NCBI RefSeq assembly: GCF_014062315.1
Contig: NZ_JACGLT010000009.1
Location: 1-64,000, forward strand
Length of the DNA stretch: 64,000 bases
Direction: 5' to 3'
From: Gelidibacter maritimus
Lineage (GTDB): Bacteria > Bacteroidota > Bacteroidia > Flavobacteriales > Flavobacteriaceae
Shown here in pieces: positions 42,786 to 52,020 of this stretch. Position 1 is the first letter of the stretch; each line of letters begins with the position of its first letter. The notes below the pieces were generated by a model that did not search any database, was not told where the DNA came from, and was given only the letters and a program-made list of their open reading frames with translations. A program made the translations under genes and the position numbers.

Positions 42786-44785
42786 TATATATCTAAATAG
42801 ACTTCTTGATTACGTTTAATTTTGACGCCTTTTTCAATGGATTGCTTCTTGACCACACCCACGCCTTCAATTCTAACTTTAAGACCCATATTTTCCAAGA
42901 GCGCCAAAGCATCCATTGTTGGCATTCCTGTGACATCTGGCATGATGGTTTTATAGGTTTGGGCAATGTCAAAGTAGTTTTCAAAATCTTTTTGGACTAT
43001 TGTATTCTGGAAATTCAAAGTCTCCACCTCATCTGTAATGGGGGTATCCGTAAATATTTTTTGGGCAATCTTTTTAAATACAGGCCCTGACACATCTGCT
43101 CCATAATAACCCACACTTTTATCCGGCTCATGAATGACGACGATACAGGAGTATTTTGGATTATCCGCCGGAAAAAAACCGGCAAACGATGAGATATAGC
43201 TCAATTTATCCTTATTGGCATAATCCTTTTGACAGGTTCCAGTTTTTCCGGCCATAGAGAAATTAGGGGAATACAACTTGCTTCCCGTACCATGTTCAAC
43301 AACGTTTTCCAATAGTTTTTTAACTTTGTCAACGGTTTCCTGAGAACAGATTTTAGGATTGATGACCTCTTTCTTGAATGGCACAATTGTTTTATCAAAT
43401 TCGCGAACTTCACGTAAAAATTGTGGTTTCACCATTTCTCCATTATTGGCAATGGCATTGTAAAAAGTTAAGGTCTGTAAAGGTGTAAACGATACGCCAT
43501 ATCCATAAGCCATCCACTGCAAGGCAATCCCACTCCAGCGACCATTTTTAATTCTCGGGTCTGGAATGATTGGGTCTGGCTCTCCAATAATTGGCAGGTC
43601 CAAGTTATCGTTTAGGTTCATAGCGTATAAACGGTCAACAAATTTGCTAGGCTGGTCTTTATAAGCTTTATCAATTGCCGCCACGATTGCCGTATTTGAA
43701 GACACCTCAATGGCCTTTGCAAGCGTGATCTCTCCGTAGCCCCCGTGCTTAGAATCGCGTACTTTTTTACCATAGAAACTCAACACCCCTTTTTTGGTAT
43801 CAACAACATCACTGGTATCAATAACCTTGTCCTCTAAAGCTGCGGTTATGGCCATTACCTTAAAGGTGGAGCCCGGCTCACTACTTTCGCCCACGGCATA
43901 ATTTAAACGCTCATAATAATGCCCATTGGAATTTCTGCCCAAATTGGAAATGGCTTTAATTTCACCCGTTTTGGTCTCCATGACAATCACAGAACCATGA
44001 TCAGCCTTATATTTTTCAAGTTGCTCTAACAAGGCATGGTGCGCAATGTCCTGAATATTGACATCTATGGTCGTATAGACGTCATAACCATCTCTTGGCT
44101 CTATTTCATTATAATCGGTAATTGGCTTCCATTGTCCTTTCCCAATTTTTTGTTTCATACGATGACCATCCTTACCTCTCAAATACATTTCACCAAAAGC
44201 ACCATCAATACCTGCTCTTACATAATGACCATCTTTATCAATACGCTCATACCCAATAGAGCGTTGCGCAATACCTCCCATAGGATGTTCACGCTTGGTT
44301 GTTTGCTCCACAATGAGCCCTCCTTTAAAGGCGCCAAGATTTAACAATGGGAAATTTCGAAGCCTTGCATAATCCGTATAACTGATATTTCTTGCCAGAA
44401 GAAAATACCTGTTTTTATTAGCCCTTGCCTTTCGCAGCTCCTTTTCATAATACGCCGATGATTTGCCCGAGTATTTTGATAATGAATCGCTCAAGGGTTT
44501 TAAAAATTTCTCAAACGTTTTATTGGTGGGTGTCAAGGCATCAAAACGAATGTCATATTTTGGAATGGACGTGGCCAACAAGCTTCCATCAGATGCGTAT
44601 ACATTACCTCGATTGGCAGGAATGGTAACATTCTTAACCGTGCGCTTCTCGGCCAGGTCGCGGTATTTATCGCCATCCACCATCTGAATGGTAAACAACT
44701 TAAACACCACAGCCAATGCAAAGACAAACATAATGCTTGCTACAAAGTACAATCGGTTCAATATGTGTTTTTCAGTGACTGCCAC
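42785..44785 (-). CDS. ftsI: Penicillin-binding protein, FtsI/PBP3-type transpeptidase with PASTA domain
   Basis: A 666-aa class B PBP that cross-links septal peptidoglycan. One N-terminal membrane helix (residues about 12-32), a dimerisation/pedestal region, then the transpeptidase with the acyl-Ser motif S306-T-F-K309, the SSN motif (VSSNTAIV) and KTGT (MAGKTGTCQKDY). The last ~55 residues (IMPDVTGMPTMDALALLENM) form one PASTA domain. The start is GTG directly after the ftsL TAA. Order between ftsL and murE confirms FtsI and not an elongation PBP2. Confidence 0.95.
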   Translation of the reverse strand: MAVTEKHILNRLYFVASIMFVFALAVVFKLFTIQMVDGDKYRDLAEKRTVKNVTIPANRGNVYASDGSLLATSIPKYDIRFDALTPTNKTFEKFLKPLSDSLSKYSGKSSAYYEKELRKARANKNRYFLLARNISYTDYARLRNFPLLNLGAFKGGLIVEQTTKREHPMGGIAQRSIGYERIDKDGHYVRAGIDGAFGEMYLRGKDGHRMKQKIGKGQWKPITDYNEIEPRDGYDVYTTIDVNIQDIAHHALLEQLEKYKADHGSVIVMETKTGEIKAISNLGRNSNGHYYERLNYAVGESSEPGSTFKVMAITAALEDKVIDTSDVVDTKKGVLSFYGKKVRDSKHGGYGEITLAKAIEVSSNTAIVAAIDKAYKDQPSKFVDRLYAMNLNDNLDLPIIGEPDPIIPDPRIKNGRWSGIALQWMAYGYGVSFTPLQTLTFYNAIANNGEMVKPQFLREVREFDKTIVPFKKEVINPKICSQETVDKVKKLLENVVEHGTGSKLYSPNFSMAGKTGTCQKDYANKDKLSYISSFAGFFPADNPKYSCIVVIHEPDKSVGYYGADVSGPVFKKIAQKIFTDTPITDEVETLNFQNTIVQKDFENYFDIAQTYKTIMPDVTGMPTMDALALLENMGLKVRIEGVGVVKKQSIEKGVKIKRNQEVYLDI

Positions 44786-45106
44786 TTAATCCTTTTCTGA
44801 TTTAACTTTTATTTTCTTTGGCGGGTTTGGAGAAGGCGAAATACCTTTTTCTGCCATTTTCTGTACAATTCCAGATTCCATTTTAAGACGCATCAATTTT
44901 GATCTGCCATCTACAAATGCTGAGCGCCACTCTTTGACCTCATTATTCAATCGCGCTATATCATGAACTTTTTTATCTGCACTGTGCGAACTTGCAATCA
45001 TCACAAACGCCAATACAGAAATAAAAATGATGATTCTCCAATTTTTGAAGGAATCATCGCTGACCAAAAACTTACCTCTTAATATGTGATAGATGTTGTT
45101 TTTCAT
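44786..45106 (-). CDS. ftsL: FtsL-like cell division protein
   Basis: A 106-aa bitopic protein with one membrane helix (RIIIFISVLAFVMIASS, about residues 25-41) and a periplasmic heptad region (VHDIARLNNEVKEWRSAFVD, GRSKLMRLKMESGIVQ) that can form the FtsL/FtsB coiled coil. The tail is basic and Pro-rich. Family members are too divergent for certainty by reading; size, topology and the position between rsmH and ftsI support the call. A Bacteroidota-specific FtsL family fits. Confidence 0.88.
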   Translation of the reverse strand: MKNNIYHILRGKFLVSDDSFKNWRIIIFISVLAFVMIASSHSADKKVHDIARLNNEVKEWRSAFVDGRSKLMRLKMESGIVQKMAEKGISPSPNPPKKIKVKSEKD

Positions 45107-45269
45107 CTCAGTTTCTGCGACTCCCGATAGCTATCGAGAAGGACGCTACCTTTTAATTAGATTATATATTCTTCAAACCTGAAAGGCTTCATTATACCTA
45201 CTGGCAACCTTTCGTCTTAAATTCCTTTTCGGGAATTCAATCCACCTTCCCCTAAAAAAGAAGGATTTT
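45107..45269. repeat. ftsL-rsmH gap with CCCGATAGCTATCGAG palindrome
   Basis: CTCCCGATAGCTATCGAGAA (45121-45140) is a palindromic intergenic element of the same general kind as CTCCCGAGACTTCGGGAT at 28.6-28.7 kb and the AGCTATCGGGGC fragment at 30.3 kb. It lies inside the dcw operon without an obvious terminator T-tract. Confidence 0.5.
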
Positions 45270-46166
45270 TTATATTTTTTCTGCAACCCGAAGTTTTGCA
45301 CTACGCGCTCTACTATTTTCTCTTATTTCTGCTTTTGATGGCACAATCAACTTACCAACCTTTTTTAAAGGCACTTCAAAATGTCCATAAACATCGCGTT
45401 CAGGCTCACCTTCAAACAATCCATTCCGTATAAAACGCTTCACCAATCGATCTTCTAAAGAGTGGTAGGAAATACAGCTCAAACGACCTCCTGTCTTCAA
45501 AACTTCAGGAACCTGAAGCAACAACTCTTTTAAGGCTTCAATTTCCTGATTCACTTCAATACGAATGGCCTGATAGATTTGCGCCAATACCTTATGTTCA
45601 TTTTTATGTTTTACAAATTTTTTCAAAACCTCTTTCAAGTGCTCACTGGATTTGATCTCGTTATTTGATCGTTCTCCCACAATCACTCGCGCCATTGCTG
45701 GTGCTTGACGCAATTCGCCATACTGCAAAAACACTTCTGCAATCTGCTTTTCTTCATATTTGTTGATGACATGATATGCCGATAATTTATTATCTTGATT
45801 CATTCGCATATCTAAATCCGCCTCAAAACGTGTTGAAAATCCGCGTTCAGCAACATCAAACTGATGTGACGACACCCCAAAATCCGCTAAAATTCCATCC
45901 GCCTCCTTAACACCATAAAACCTCAAAAAGCGCTTTAAATACCTGAAATTCTCATTGATCAGTGTAAAACGCGCATCATCAATAGTATTTGGAAGCGCAT
46001 CTTTATCTTGGTCAAAACCGAATAACTTTCCGTTTGAACCGAGACGTTTTAAAATCTCACGACTATGTCCGCCACCACCAAACGTAACGTCTACATATAC
46101 GCCATCAGGATTGATATTCAACCCATCTACCGCCTCCGTAAGCAATACCGGATTATGATACTCCAT
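45270..46166 (-). CDS. rsmH: 16S rRNA (cytosine(1402)-N4)-methyltransferase
   Basis: Methylates N4 of C1402 in 16S rRNA using SAM. The start MEYHNPVLLTEAVDGLNI (ATG 46166) is chosen to match the family; it overlaps the mraZ 3' end by 14 nt, and in-frame ATGs at 46175 and 46178 are alternatives. The SAM motif DVTFGGGGHSREIL and the GILADFGVSSHQFDVAERGF and SYHSLEDRLVKRF segments are all present. Length about 299 aa is normal. Confidence 0.96.
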   Translation of the reverse strand: MEYHNPVLLTEAVDGLNINPDGVYVDVTFGGGGHSREILKRLGSNGKLFGFDQDKDALPNTIDDARFTLINENFRYLKRFLRFYGVKEADGILADFGVSSHQFDVAERGFSTRFEADLDMRMNQDNKLSAYHVINKYEEKQIAEVFLQYGELRQAPAMARVIVGERSNNEIKSSEHLKEVLKKFVKHKNEHKVLAQIYQAIRIEVNQEIEALKELLLQVPEVLKTGGRLSCISYHSLEDRLVKRFIRNGLFEGEPERDVYGHFEVPLKKVGKLIVPSKAEIRENSRARSAKLRVAEKI

Positions 46167-46623
46167 TTTCGTCATCATCTTGTCCCATAACCTCCTCGGC
46201 CAAATCTGCAAAATCGTCAGCCGCATCGTCTATAGCTTGTTCATATCTATCTTTATCCCATATCTCCACAATATTTATTGCTGAAGACACGACGATTTCT
46301 TTCGAAATACCAGAAAAAGCCATCAAGTCCTTGGGTATCAGCAACCGCCCAGTACTATCTACTTCTACCATTTTAACACCGGCTGTAAATCTCCGGATGA
46401 AATCGTTATTTTTCTTTTTAAAGCGATTAAGTTTGTTCATTTTTTGCATCAACGACTCCCATTCGACCATCGGATACAGCTCTAAACAAGGTTGAAAAAC
46501 CGCTCTTTTTAAAACAAATCCGTTTTGAAGTGCAGGCAACAACTGTTTTTTGATCGCAACAGGCAACATAAGCCTACCTTTTGCGTCAACTTTACATTCG
46601 TATGTTCCTATTAATGAGTTCAA
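46153..46623 (-). CDS. mraZ: Division/cell wall cluster transcriptional repressor MraZ
   Basis: A 156-aa protein with two AbrB-like SpoVT swapped-hairpin halves: MNSLIGTYECKVDAKGRLML and FTAGVKMVEVDSTGRLLIPK, each carrying the D-x-(K/T)-GR-L motif that contacts DNA. First gene of the dcw operon. In other bacteria MraZ represses its own operon by binding direct repeats upstream; three such boxes lie 50-77 nt upstream here. The C-terminal tail is acidic (AIDDAADDFADLAEEVMGQD). Confidence 0.97.
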   Translation of the reverse strand: MNSLIGTYECKVDAKGRLMLPVAIKKQLLPALQNGFVLKRAVFQPCLELYPMVEWESLMQKMNKLNRFKKKNNDFIRRFTAGVKMVEVDSTGRLLIPKDLMAFSGISKEIVVSSAINIVEIWDKDRYEQAIDDAADDFADLAEEVMGQDDDENGVS

Positions 46624-46656
46624 AAGCTTTTGTTTATTTATCTAACGACTACGATT

Positions 46657-46664
46657 CAAATATA
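46657..46664 (-). promoter_or_regulatory. Promoter -7 box (TATATTTG) of the dcw operon
   Basis: TATATTTG on the minus strand matches TAnnTTTG and lies 34-41 nt upstream of the mraZ ATG, immediately downstream of the repeated MraZ-type boxes. Confidence 0.6.
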
Positions 46665-46672
46665 TTGAAAAT

Positions 46673-46700
46673 ATTACCACCTTTTACCACAATTTACCAC
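46673..46700 (-). promoter_or_regulatory. Putative MraZ operator: three GTGGTAAA boxes, 10-bp period
   Basis: On the minus strand GTGGTAAA (46700-46693), GTGGTAAA (46690-46683) and GTGGTAAT (46680-46673) are spaced exactly 10 bp apart, one helical turn. Known MraZ operators are direct repeats of a TGGG-like box with the same spacing. They cover the -33 region of the promoter, which fits repression. Confidence 0.8.
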
Positions 46701-46884
46701 TTTTGTTGATAAGTTTATGATTTTGAGCACTATTTTCGATAAACGGGCGAAAGGAGCAATAAATAAGCCCTTGTTTTTCAGAATATTAAAAAGTGGGATA
46801 AAAGCATTTTAAGATTGTAGACAAATATTGTAGAAGTATTGCAGTGAAACTCGCTAAAATGAAATAAAATTTGATTGAAATAAC

Positions 46885-46892
46885 TATATTTG
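46885..46892 (+). promoter_or_regulatory. Promoter -7 box (TATATTTG) for the hydrolase gene
   Basis: TATATTTG lies 28 nt before the ATG at 46920 and matches TAnnTTTG; it faces away from the mraZ promoter. Confidence 0.55.
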
Positions 46893-46919
46893 TTTTTTAT
46901 GCATAACGACTAACCATTA

Positions 46920-47684
46920 ATGAGACATCTCTTAAAAAAAGAAAAAAAGTACAGCTATATTGAAGTAGGTGAAGGCCAACCCATTATAATTCTTCACGGA
47001 TTAATGGGAGGTCTTAGTAATTTTGATGGTGTCTTGGAGTATTTTGGAAACAAGGGCTACAAAATCATTATCCCCGAATTGCCAATTTATTCGATGTCTT
47101 TGTTAAAAACCAACGTACGAAATTTTGCAAAATATCTTCATGACTTTATAATCTATAAAGAGTTGGATGACGTTATTCTGTTGGGAAATTCTCTTGGTGG
47201 TCATATCGGCCTCTACCACACAAAACTCTATCCAGAGAAGGTAAAGGCGCTAATCATCACCGGAAGTTCAGGCTTGTACGAAAGTGCTATGGGCGGTGGC
47301 TACACCAAACGCGGCGATTATGAGGTCATCAAGAAAAAAGCGCAAGATGTTTTTTATGATCCGGCCGTAGCAACCAAAGAAATTGTGGATGAAGTTTATG
47401 AAACGGTCAATGACCGAAATAAATTAATTAAGACCTTAGCCATTGCCAAAAGTGCCATCCGACATAATATGGCCAAGGACTTGCCTAAAATGGATTTACC
47501 TGTATGCATCATTTGGGGAAAGAACGATATTGTAACCCCACCTGAAGTTGCCGTCGAATTTCATGAACTTTTACCAGATTCTGATCTCTATTGGATTGAT
47601 AAATGCGGACATGCCGCTATGATGGAACATCCCGATGAGTTCAATGCGATACTTGAAGAATGGCTAAAGAAGCGGAAACTTTGA
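46920..47684 (+). CDS. Alpha/beta hydrolase
   Basis: A 254-aa cytosolic alpha/beta hydrolase. The oxyanion segment is IILHGLMGGLSNFDGVLEYF, the nucleophile elbow is GNSLGGH (near residue 98), the acid is likely Asp in IIWGKNDIVTPPEVA, and the His is in DKCGHAAMMEHPDEF. The catalytic triad is therefore complete. Substrate unknown. This gene is commonly found between mraZ and engB in flavobacteria, which is recognised context only. Confidence 0.9.
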   Translation: MRHLLKKEKKYSYIEVGEGQPIIILHGLMGGLSNFDGVLEYFGNKGYKIIIPELPIYSMSLLKTNVRNFAKYLHDFIIYKELDDVILLGNSLGGHIGLYHTKLYPEKVKALIITGSSGLYESAMGGGYTKRGDYEVIKKKAQDVFYDPAVATKEIVDEVYETVNDRNKLIKTLAIAKSAIRHNMAKDLPKMDLPVCIIWGKNDIVTPPEVAVEFHELLPDSDLYWIDKCGHAAMMEHPDEFNAILEEWLKKRKL

Positions 47685-47781
47685 GGTTGAAGTGAGTGAT
47701 GAGTGGCCAATGGAGATTGAGACTACCAACTGGGGACTGATGACTGATGACTGCCAACTGAAAATAAAATCCTAAAAAAAC

Positions 47782-48399
47782 ATGATTATCAAATCTGCTG
47801 AATTTGTAATGAGCAACTCTGAAGTGGCCAAGTGCCCTAAGAACAACTTGCCAGAATATGCATTTATCGGTCGCAGCAACGTCGGGAAGTCGTCATTGAT
47901 AAACATGCTGACCAATCATAAAAATTTAGCAAAAACCTCGGGCAGACCTGGTAAAACCCAACTTATCAATCACTTTTTAATCAATAAAAACTGGTTTTTG
48001 GTAGATTTACCTGGATACGGCTACGCTCGTGTTTCAAAATCGTCCAAAAAACAATTTCAGAGATTCATTCCGGATTACTTTCAGGAGCGGCAACAACTGG
48101 TCTTAGCGTTTGTCTTAGTGGACATCAGGCATGAGGCGCAAAAAATTGATCTCGAATTTATGGAATATATGGGCGAAAACGGTATTCCGTTTTCCATCAT
48201 CTTTACCAAAGCTGATAAACTCAAACCAAAAGCTATTGAACGGAATGTAGCTGCTTATCTACAAGAGCTTCTCAAAACATGGGAGGAAACTCCACAATAC
48301 TTTGTAACCTCATCTTCATCCGCTATCGGAAGGGATGAAGTACTCAACGAAATTGAGCGTACGAATCGGCAAATGAATGCATTGAAAGAACAAAGTTAA
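47782..48399 (+). CDS. engB: Ribosome biogenesis GTP-binding protein YihA/YsxC
   Basis: A 205-aa Ras-like GTPase for assembly of the 50S subunit. The G1 loop is [14 protein letters not shown] (about residues 30-43), G3 [15 protein letters not shown]4 TKADKLKP and G5 TSSSSAIG. The 97-bp gap before it contains the simple repeat TGATGACTGATGACTG. It ends 60 nt before a bidirectional terminator. Confidence 0.96.
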   Translation: MIIKSAEFVMSNSEVAKCPKNNLPEYAFIGRSNVGKSSLINMLTNHKNLAKTSGRPGKTQLINHFLINKNWFLVDLPGYGYARVSKSSKKQFQRFIPDYFQERQQLVLAFVLVDIRHEAQKIDLEFMEYMGENGIPFSIIFTKADKLKPKAIERNVAAYLQELLKTWEETPQYFVTSSSSAIGRDEVLNEIERTNRQMNALKEQS

Positions 48400-48461
48400 A
48401 CCTTATTCGGGCTTCATTAATGAACCTTTCCCGGAAAGTCATGTTGTAAAAACATCAAAAA

Positions 48462-48496
48462 AAAAGCTCCAAAGTTTCGTAAACTTTGGAGCTTTT
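48462..48496. terminator. Bidirectional terminator between engB and the protease gene
   Basis: AAAAGCTCCAAAGTTT and AAACTTTGGAGCTTTT form a perfect 16-bp stem around CGT, with A and T runs on either side. The two flanking genes converge on it. Confidence 0.93.
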
Positions 48497-48514
48497 TTAT
48501 GGGTTTACAAAGGT

Positions 48515-50722
48515 TTATTCATTCACATTATTAACAACCTTCTTCATATCAGCTGACCCTCTTAAATCGCTCAAAAGGTTCAATGCTTCTTCAACATACA
48601 CATCGTGGCTCAGCGCTTTGTGCCAACGATCGCGCTTTTCTTTTAATATGCTATCTGCAGCCATCAATTTGTTTTCGTAAGGCAAAGAGCTAAAGGTCAG
48701 ATTTGTTTTATAATCCGTCAATTTCTCAAACTGTTTTGCCTCTTCTTCATTTAATTTCAAGGCCGCTTTATAGGTGTCATATTTAAGCGAGTATTCTTCC
48801 TTATCTCGGATTTTCTTAACCCATCTGGCGTTATCATCAATCAATTTTAATTGCTGATTATTTTTGATCCGCGCATAACTATTGTCAATAGCTTTTTGAT
48901 AATCTATATTGTGATCCCACAGCTTATAATCTGTAGCATCAATTTTGTCATAGGCCATCGGGTTGTCTTGATTTTTTTCACCTAAAGCAATATAACTGTA
49001 ACGGTCTGGAACTACCACATCACTTTTAACGCCTTCCAATTGCGTTGACCCGCCATTGATTCGGTAATATTTCTGTATGGTATATTTTAAAGCTCCCATA
49101 TCACCACTGGTATTGTTTCTCACCATACGATTTAGGTCCAAAACAGTCTGAACGGTTCCCTTTCCAAAGGTTTGTTTACTACCAATCACCAAAGCACGCT
49201 TATAGTCCTGCATGGCAGCTGCTAAAATTTCAGATGCTGAAGCCGAATTCTCATTTACCATAATGACCAATGGACCATCCCAGGTTACGGATTTGTCTTT
49301 ATCTCTCAACACCTCTTTCTGTCCGCCAGTAGTTTTAACCTGAACAATTGGGCCTTCTTTAATAAATAAACCAGCCATATCAATTACGGTTTGCAAAGAC
49401 CCTCCGCCATTATTTCTAAGGTCCAGAACCAAACCTTCAATACCTTCTTCCTTTAAACGTTCTATCTCAAGTTTAACATCCGTAGCGGCGTTTCGTTTTT
49501 TATAGTCTTCCATATTGACATAGAAGCCCGGAAGATTAATCATGCCAAACTTTTTATCGTCCTTAATAACAGTCGTAGATTTTGCATACACTTCCTCCAA
49601 CTCTACTACATCTCTGGTTATGGTCAGGTCTTCAATAGTTCCATCCACCTTTTTCACGGTTAGGATGACATCGGTTCCTTTAGGCCCTTTAATTAGTTTA
49701 ACGGCATCTTCCAGTCGCATGCCTACAATATTAACTGCCGGTTCACCATCATCTTGTTGTACTTTAAGAATTTGATCTCCTGCCTCCAATTCATTTTTTT
49801 TCCACGCTGGGCCACCACTAATAATTTCGATGATGGTTACCACATCCATTTTCTTTTGAAGCCTCGCACCAATACCTTCAAATTTCCCTGACATGGCTAC
49901 ATCAAAACGTTCCTTGTCTTCAGGGGCATAATAAAAAGTATGCGGATCAAACTCAGCAACAATCGCATTTAAATAAACGCCAAACCAATCGTCACGTTTA
50001 CGCTCATCAATATAATCATAAAGCTCATTTAAGGAATTTAGCGTTGTTTCTCTTGCTTCCGCCTCCAATTCCGTAAGAGATTTCTTTTCTTTAGGTGCAT
50101 CAGAATCCTCAGATTCAACTGATATGAAATCGCCACCCTCCCCTTCAACAGATGTCATTTTCTCTACTTTTTTCTTATCAGAAAAGGTGTTTTCCTGTTG
50201 GGAAATCAAATCATCGTAATTTGCAATAGCTGAAAACTTAAGTTGAGTTCTCCAACGTTCCCTCATTTCTTTTTTAGAATTGACATAAGCCAAATTTTTA
50301 TATTCTGTGTTGATTTGTTCATCTATTGTATAATCAAACGGCTTGGCCAAAACCTCTCTGTACATTTCCTGAGATTCTTCCAATCTTTGCAATAGACGAT
50401 TATGGGTCAGGTTAAAAAATGTCAACTCTTGATTTTTCAACTGATCGTCAATTTTATTTTTATAGGCTTGGAACTCTTTAATATCTGAAGCATAGAAATA
50501 GCGTTTAAAAGGATCTAACTGATCCAAATACGCCTTAAAAACATTCTCAGAGAATTCGTCATTGATTTCCTTCGGACTGAAATGCCCCTCTTCAAGTACA
50601 TACGTTATTAATTGCATCAACAATTTGTCCTTATCTGGATCCTCAAAAGTTTTAGTTGTGAAACTACATGAGGCAAACGCCAACATAAGCGCCAACAATA
50701 AAATCTTATAATTCCTTTTCAT
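48515..50722 (-). CDS. Carboxy-terminal (tail-specific) protease, Prc/Tsp type, lipoprotein
   Basis: About 735 aa. The ATG at 50722 gives MKRNYKILLLALMLAFASCS, a lipoprotein signal with lipobox FASC. An N-terminal helical domain is followed by a PDZ domain (about residues 265-350, FEGIGARLQKKMDVVTIIEI), the S41 core (GLVLDLRNNGGGSLQTVIDM), the catalytic Ser in NENSASASEILAAAM (near 490) and Lys in GSKQTFGKGTVQ (near 518), and the C-terminal DUF3340 domain. It trims or degrades periplasmic proteins, probably including cell-wall enzymes. The ATG at 50734 is the alternative start. Confidence 0.94.
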   Translation of the reverse strand: MKRNYKILLLALMLAFASCSFTTKTFEDPDKDKLLMQLITYVLEEGHFSPKEINDEFSENVFKAYLDQLDPFKRYFYASDIKEFQAYKNKIDDQLKNQELTFFNLTHNRLLQRLEESQEMYREVLAKPFDYTIDEQINTEYKNLAYVNSKKEMRERWRTQLKFSAIANYDDLISQQENTFSDKKKVEKMTSVEGEGGDFISVESEDSDAPKEKKSLTELEAEARETTLNSLNELYDYIDERKRDDWFGVYLNAIVAEFDPHTFYYAPEDKERFDVAMSGKFEGIGARLQKKMDVVTIIEIISGGPAWKKNELEAGDQILKVQQDDGEPAVNIVGMRLEDAVKLIKGPKGTDVILTVKKVDGTIEDLTITRDVVELEEVYAKSTTVIKDDKKFGMINLPGFYVNMEDYKKRNAATDVKLEIERLKEEGIEGLVLDLRNNGGGSLQTVIDMAGLFIKEGPIVQVKTTGGQKEVLRDKDKSVTWDGPLVIMVNENSASASEILAAAMQDYKRALVIGSKQTFGKGTVQTVLDLNRMVRNNTSGDMGALKYTIQKYYRINGGSTQLEGVKSDVVVPDRYSYIALGEKNQDNPMAYDKIDATDYKLWDHNIDYQKAIDNSYARIKNNQQLKLIDDNARWVKKIRDKEEYSLKYDTYKAALKLNEEEAKQFEKLTDYKTNLTFSSLPYENKLMAADSILKEKRDRWHKALSHDVYVEEALNLLSDLRGSADMKKVVNNVNE

Positions 50723-50911
50723 GATATCTTTCATATTTTTTTAGCGGCATTGATTAAGTCTAAACACTCTAGACCCATTAATATTTTTTACTAAAGTAAA
50801 AGAAAAAACCATGCCAATAAAACCAATGCCTACTAATTTTTTGTTAAACCACTCTGAATGGGAATATAACGTCTAATTTATGTATTTTAGCACTCTAAAT
50901 CCTAATGCAGA

Positions 50912-51688
50912 ATGAACAAGAAACCATTGATTTTAGTAACCAATGATGATGGCATTACCGCCCCAGGACTAAGAACCCTGATTGAAGTTATGAACACCAT
51001 TGGCGAGGTTGTTGTAGTGGCTCCTGATAGCCCACAAAGTGGTATGGGTCACGCCATTACGGTCAACTCAACATTATATGTAGAAAAAGTCAAAATAGAC
51101 AATAATCCCCAAACAGAGTATAGTTGCTCGGGCACCCCAGTAGATTGTGTAAAACTGGCAGTTAAGCAGATTCTCGGCAGACGACCTGATATATGTGTTT
51201 CGGGCATCAACCACGGCGCCAACTCATCCATCAACGTTATTTATTCGGGAACTATGAGTGCGGCCTTGGAAGCGGGCATTGAGGGTATACCTGCCATTGG
51301 TTTCTCACTGTGTAATTATAATTGGAGCGCCGATTTTGAAGCGAGCAAGAGTTTTGTCAAAACCATTACTGAAAACGTATTGGAGCACGGTCTTCCTGAA
51401 GGTGTGGTGCTCAACGTAAATATTCCTGATTTACCAAAAAAGGAAATTAAGGGCATTAAAGTATGCCGGCAAGCTAAAGCCAATTGGGAAGAAGAGTTTA
51501 CAAAACGTCAAAACCCAAGTGGACGTGACTATTACTGGTTAGCTGGAAAATTTGTCAATTTGGATGAGGGTGAAGACACTGACGAATGGGCTTTAGAACA
51601 TGGTTATATTTCTTTGGTACCTGTTCAATTTGACCTAACCGCTCACCATTATATGCAAAACTTAAACTCCTGGAATCTAAATGATTAA
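50912..51688 (+). CDS. surE: 5'/3'-nucleotidase SurE
   Basis: A 258-aa metal-dependent nucleotidase that removes phosphate from nucleoside monophosphates. The metal site NDDGITAPGLRTLIEVM and the conserved CSGTPVDCVKLAV, SGINHGANSSINVIYSGTMSA motifs are intact. Overlaps the next gene by 8 nt. Confidence 0.96.
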   Translation: MNKKPLILVTNDDGITAPGLRTLIEVMNTIGEVVVVAPDSPQSGMGHAITVNSTLYVEKVKIDNNPQTEYSCSGTPVDCVKLAVKQILGRRPDICVSGINHGANSSINVIYSGTMSAALEAGIEGIPAIGFSLCNYNWSADFEASKSFVKTITENVLEHGLPEGVVLNVNIPDLPKKEIKGIKVCRQAKANWEEEFTKRQNPSGRDYYWLAGKFVNLDEGEDTDEWALEHGYISLVPVQFDLTAHHYMQNLNSWNLND

Positions 51689-51965
51689 AAAAGAAGTATT
51701 TATCGGTTTTATAGTAGGATTGATTGCCAACGCCATCGGTTTTATCATTGCCATCCTTATTTTTGGAAGTGGCGAGAATTTCGCAACGGCCTATAGACAA
51801 TCTTTAGCCCAAGGATTTTTCAGTAAATTGGTAAGTATGGGCGCGCTACTCAATCTGGTAGTGTTTTTCGTATTTATCAAACAAAGACGTGATTATCGAG
51901 CCCGAGGTGTTATTATGGCCACCATAGTTGTGACGATTGCCACCTTTTTATTAAATTACAATTAA
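51681..51965 (+). CDS. Small membrane protein of unknown function (94 aa)
   Basis: Overlaps the surE 3' end by 8 nt, which supports coding. It has three hydrophobic segments: IGFIVGLIANAIGFIIAILI, LVSMGALLNLVVFFVFIKQ and VIMATIVVTIATFLL, with a short basic loop KQRRDYRARG. A protein of this size and topology is common between surE and lpxB in Flavobacteriia, but has no known role. Confidence 0.8.
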   Translation: MIKKEVFIGFIVGLIANAIGFIIAILIFGSGENFATAYRQSLAQGFFSKLVSMGALLNLVVFFVFIKQRRDYRARGVIMATIVVTIATFLLNYN

Positions 51966-52020
51966 TAACATTTCGCATATTTCAACGTGTTTTGATCCTA
52001 AAAATTACGATTCTTAAAAA

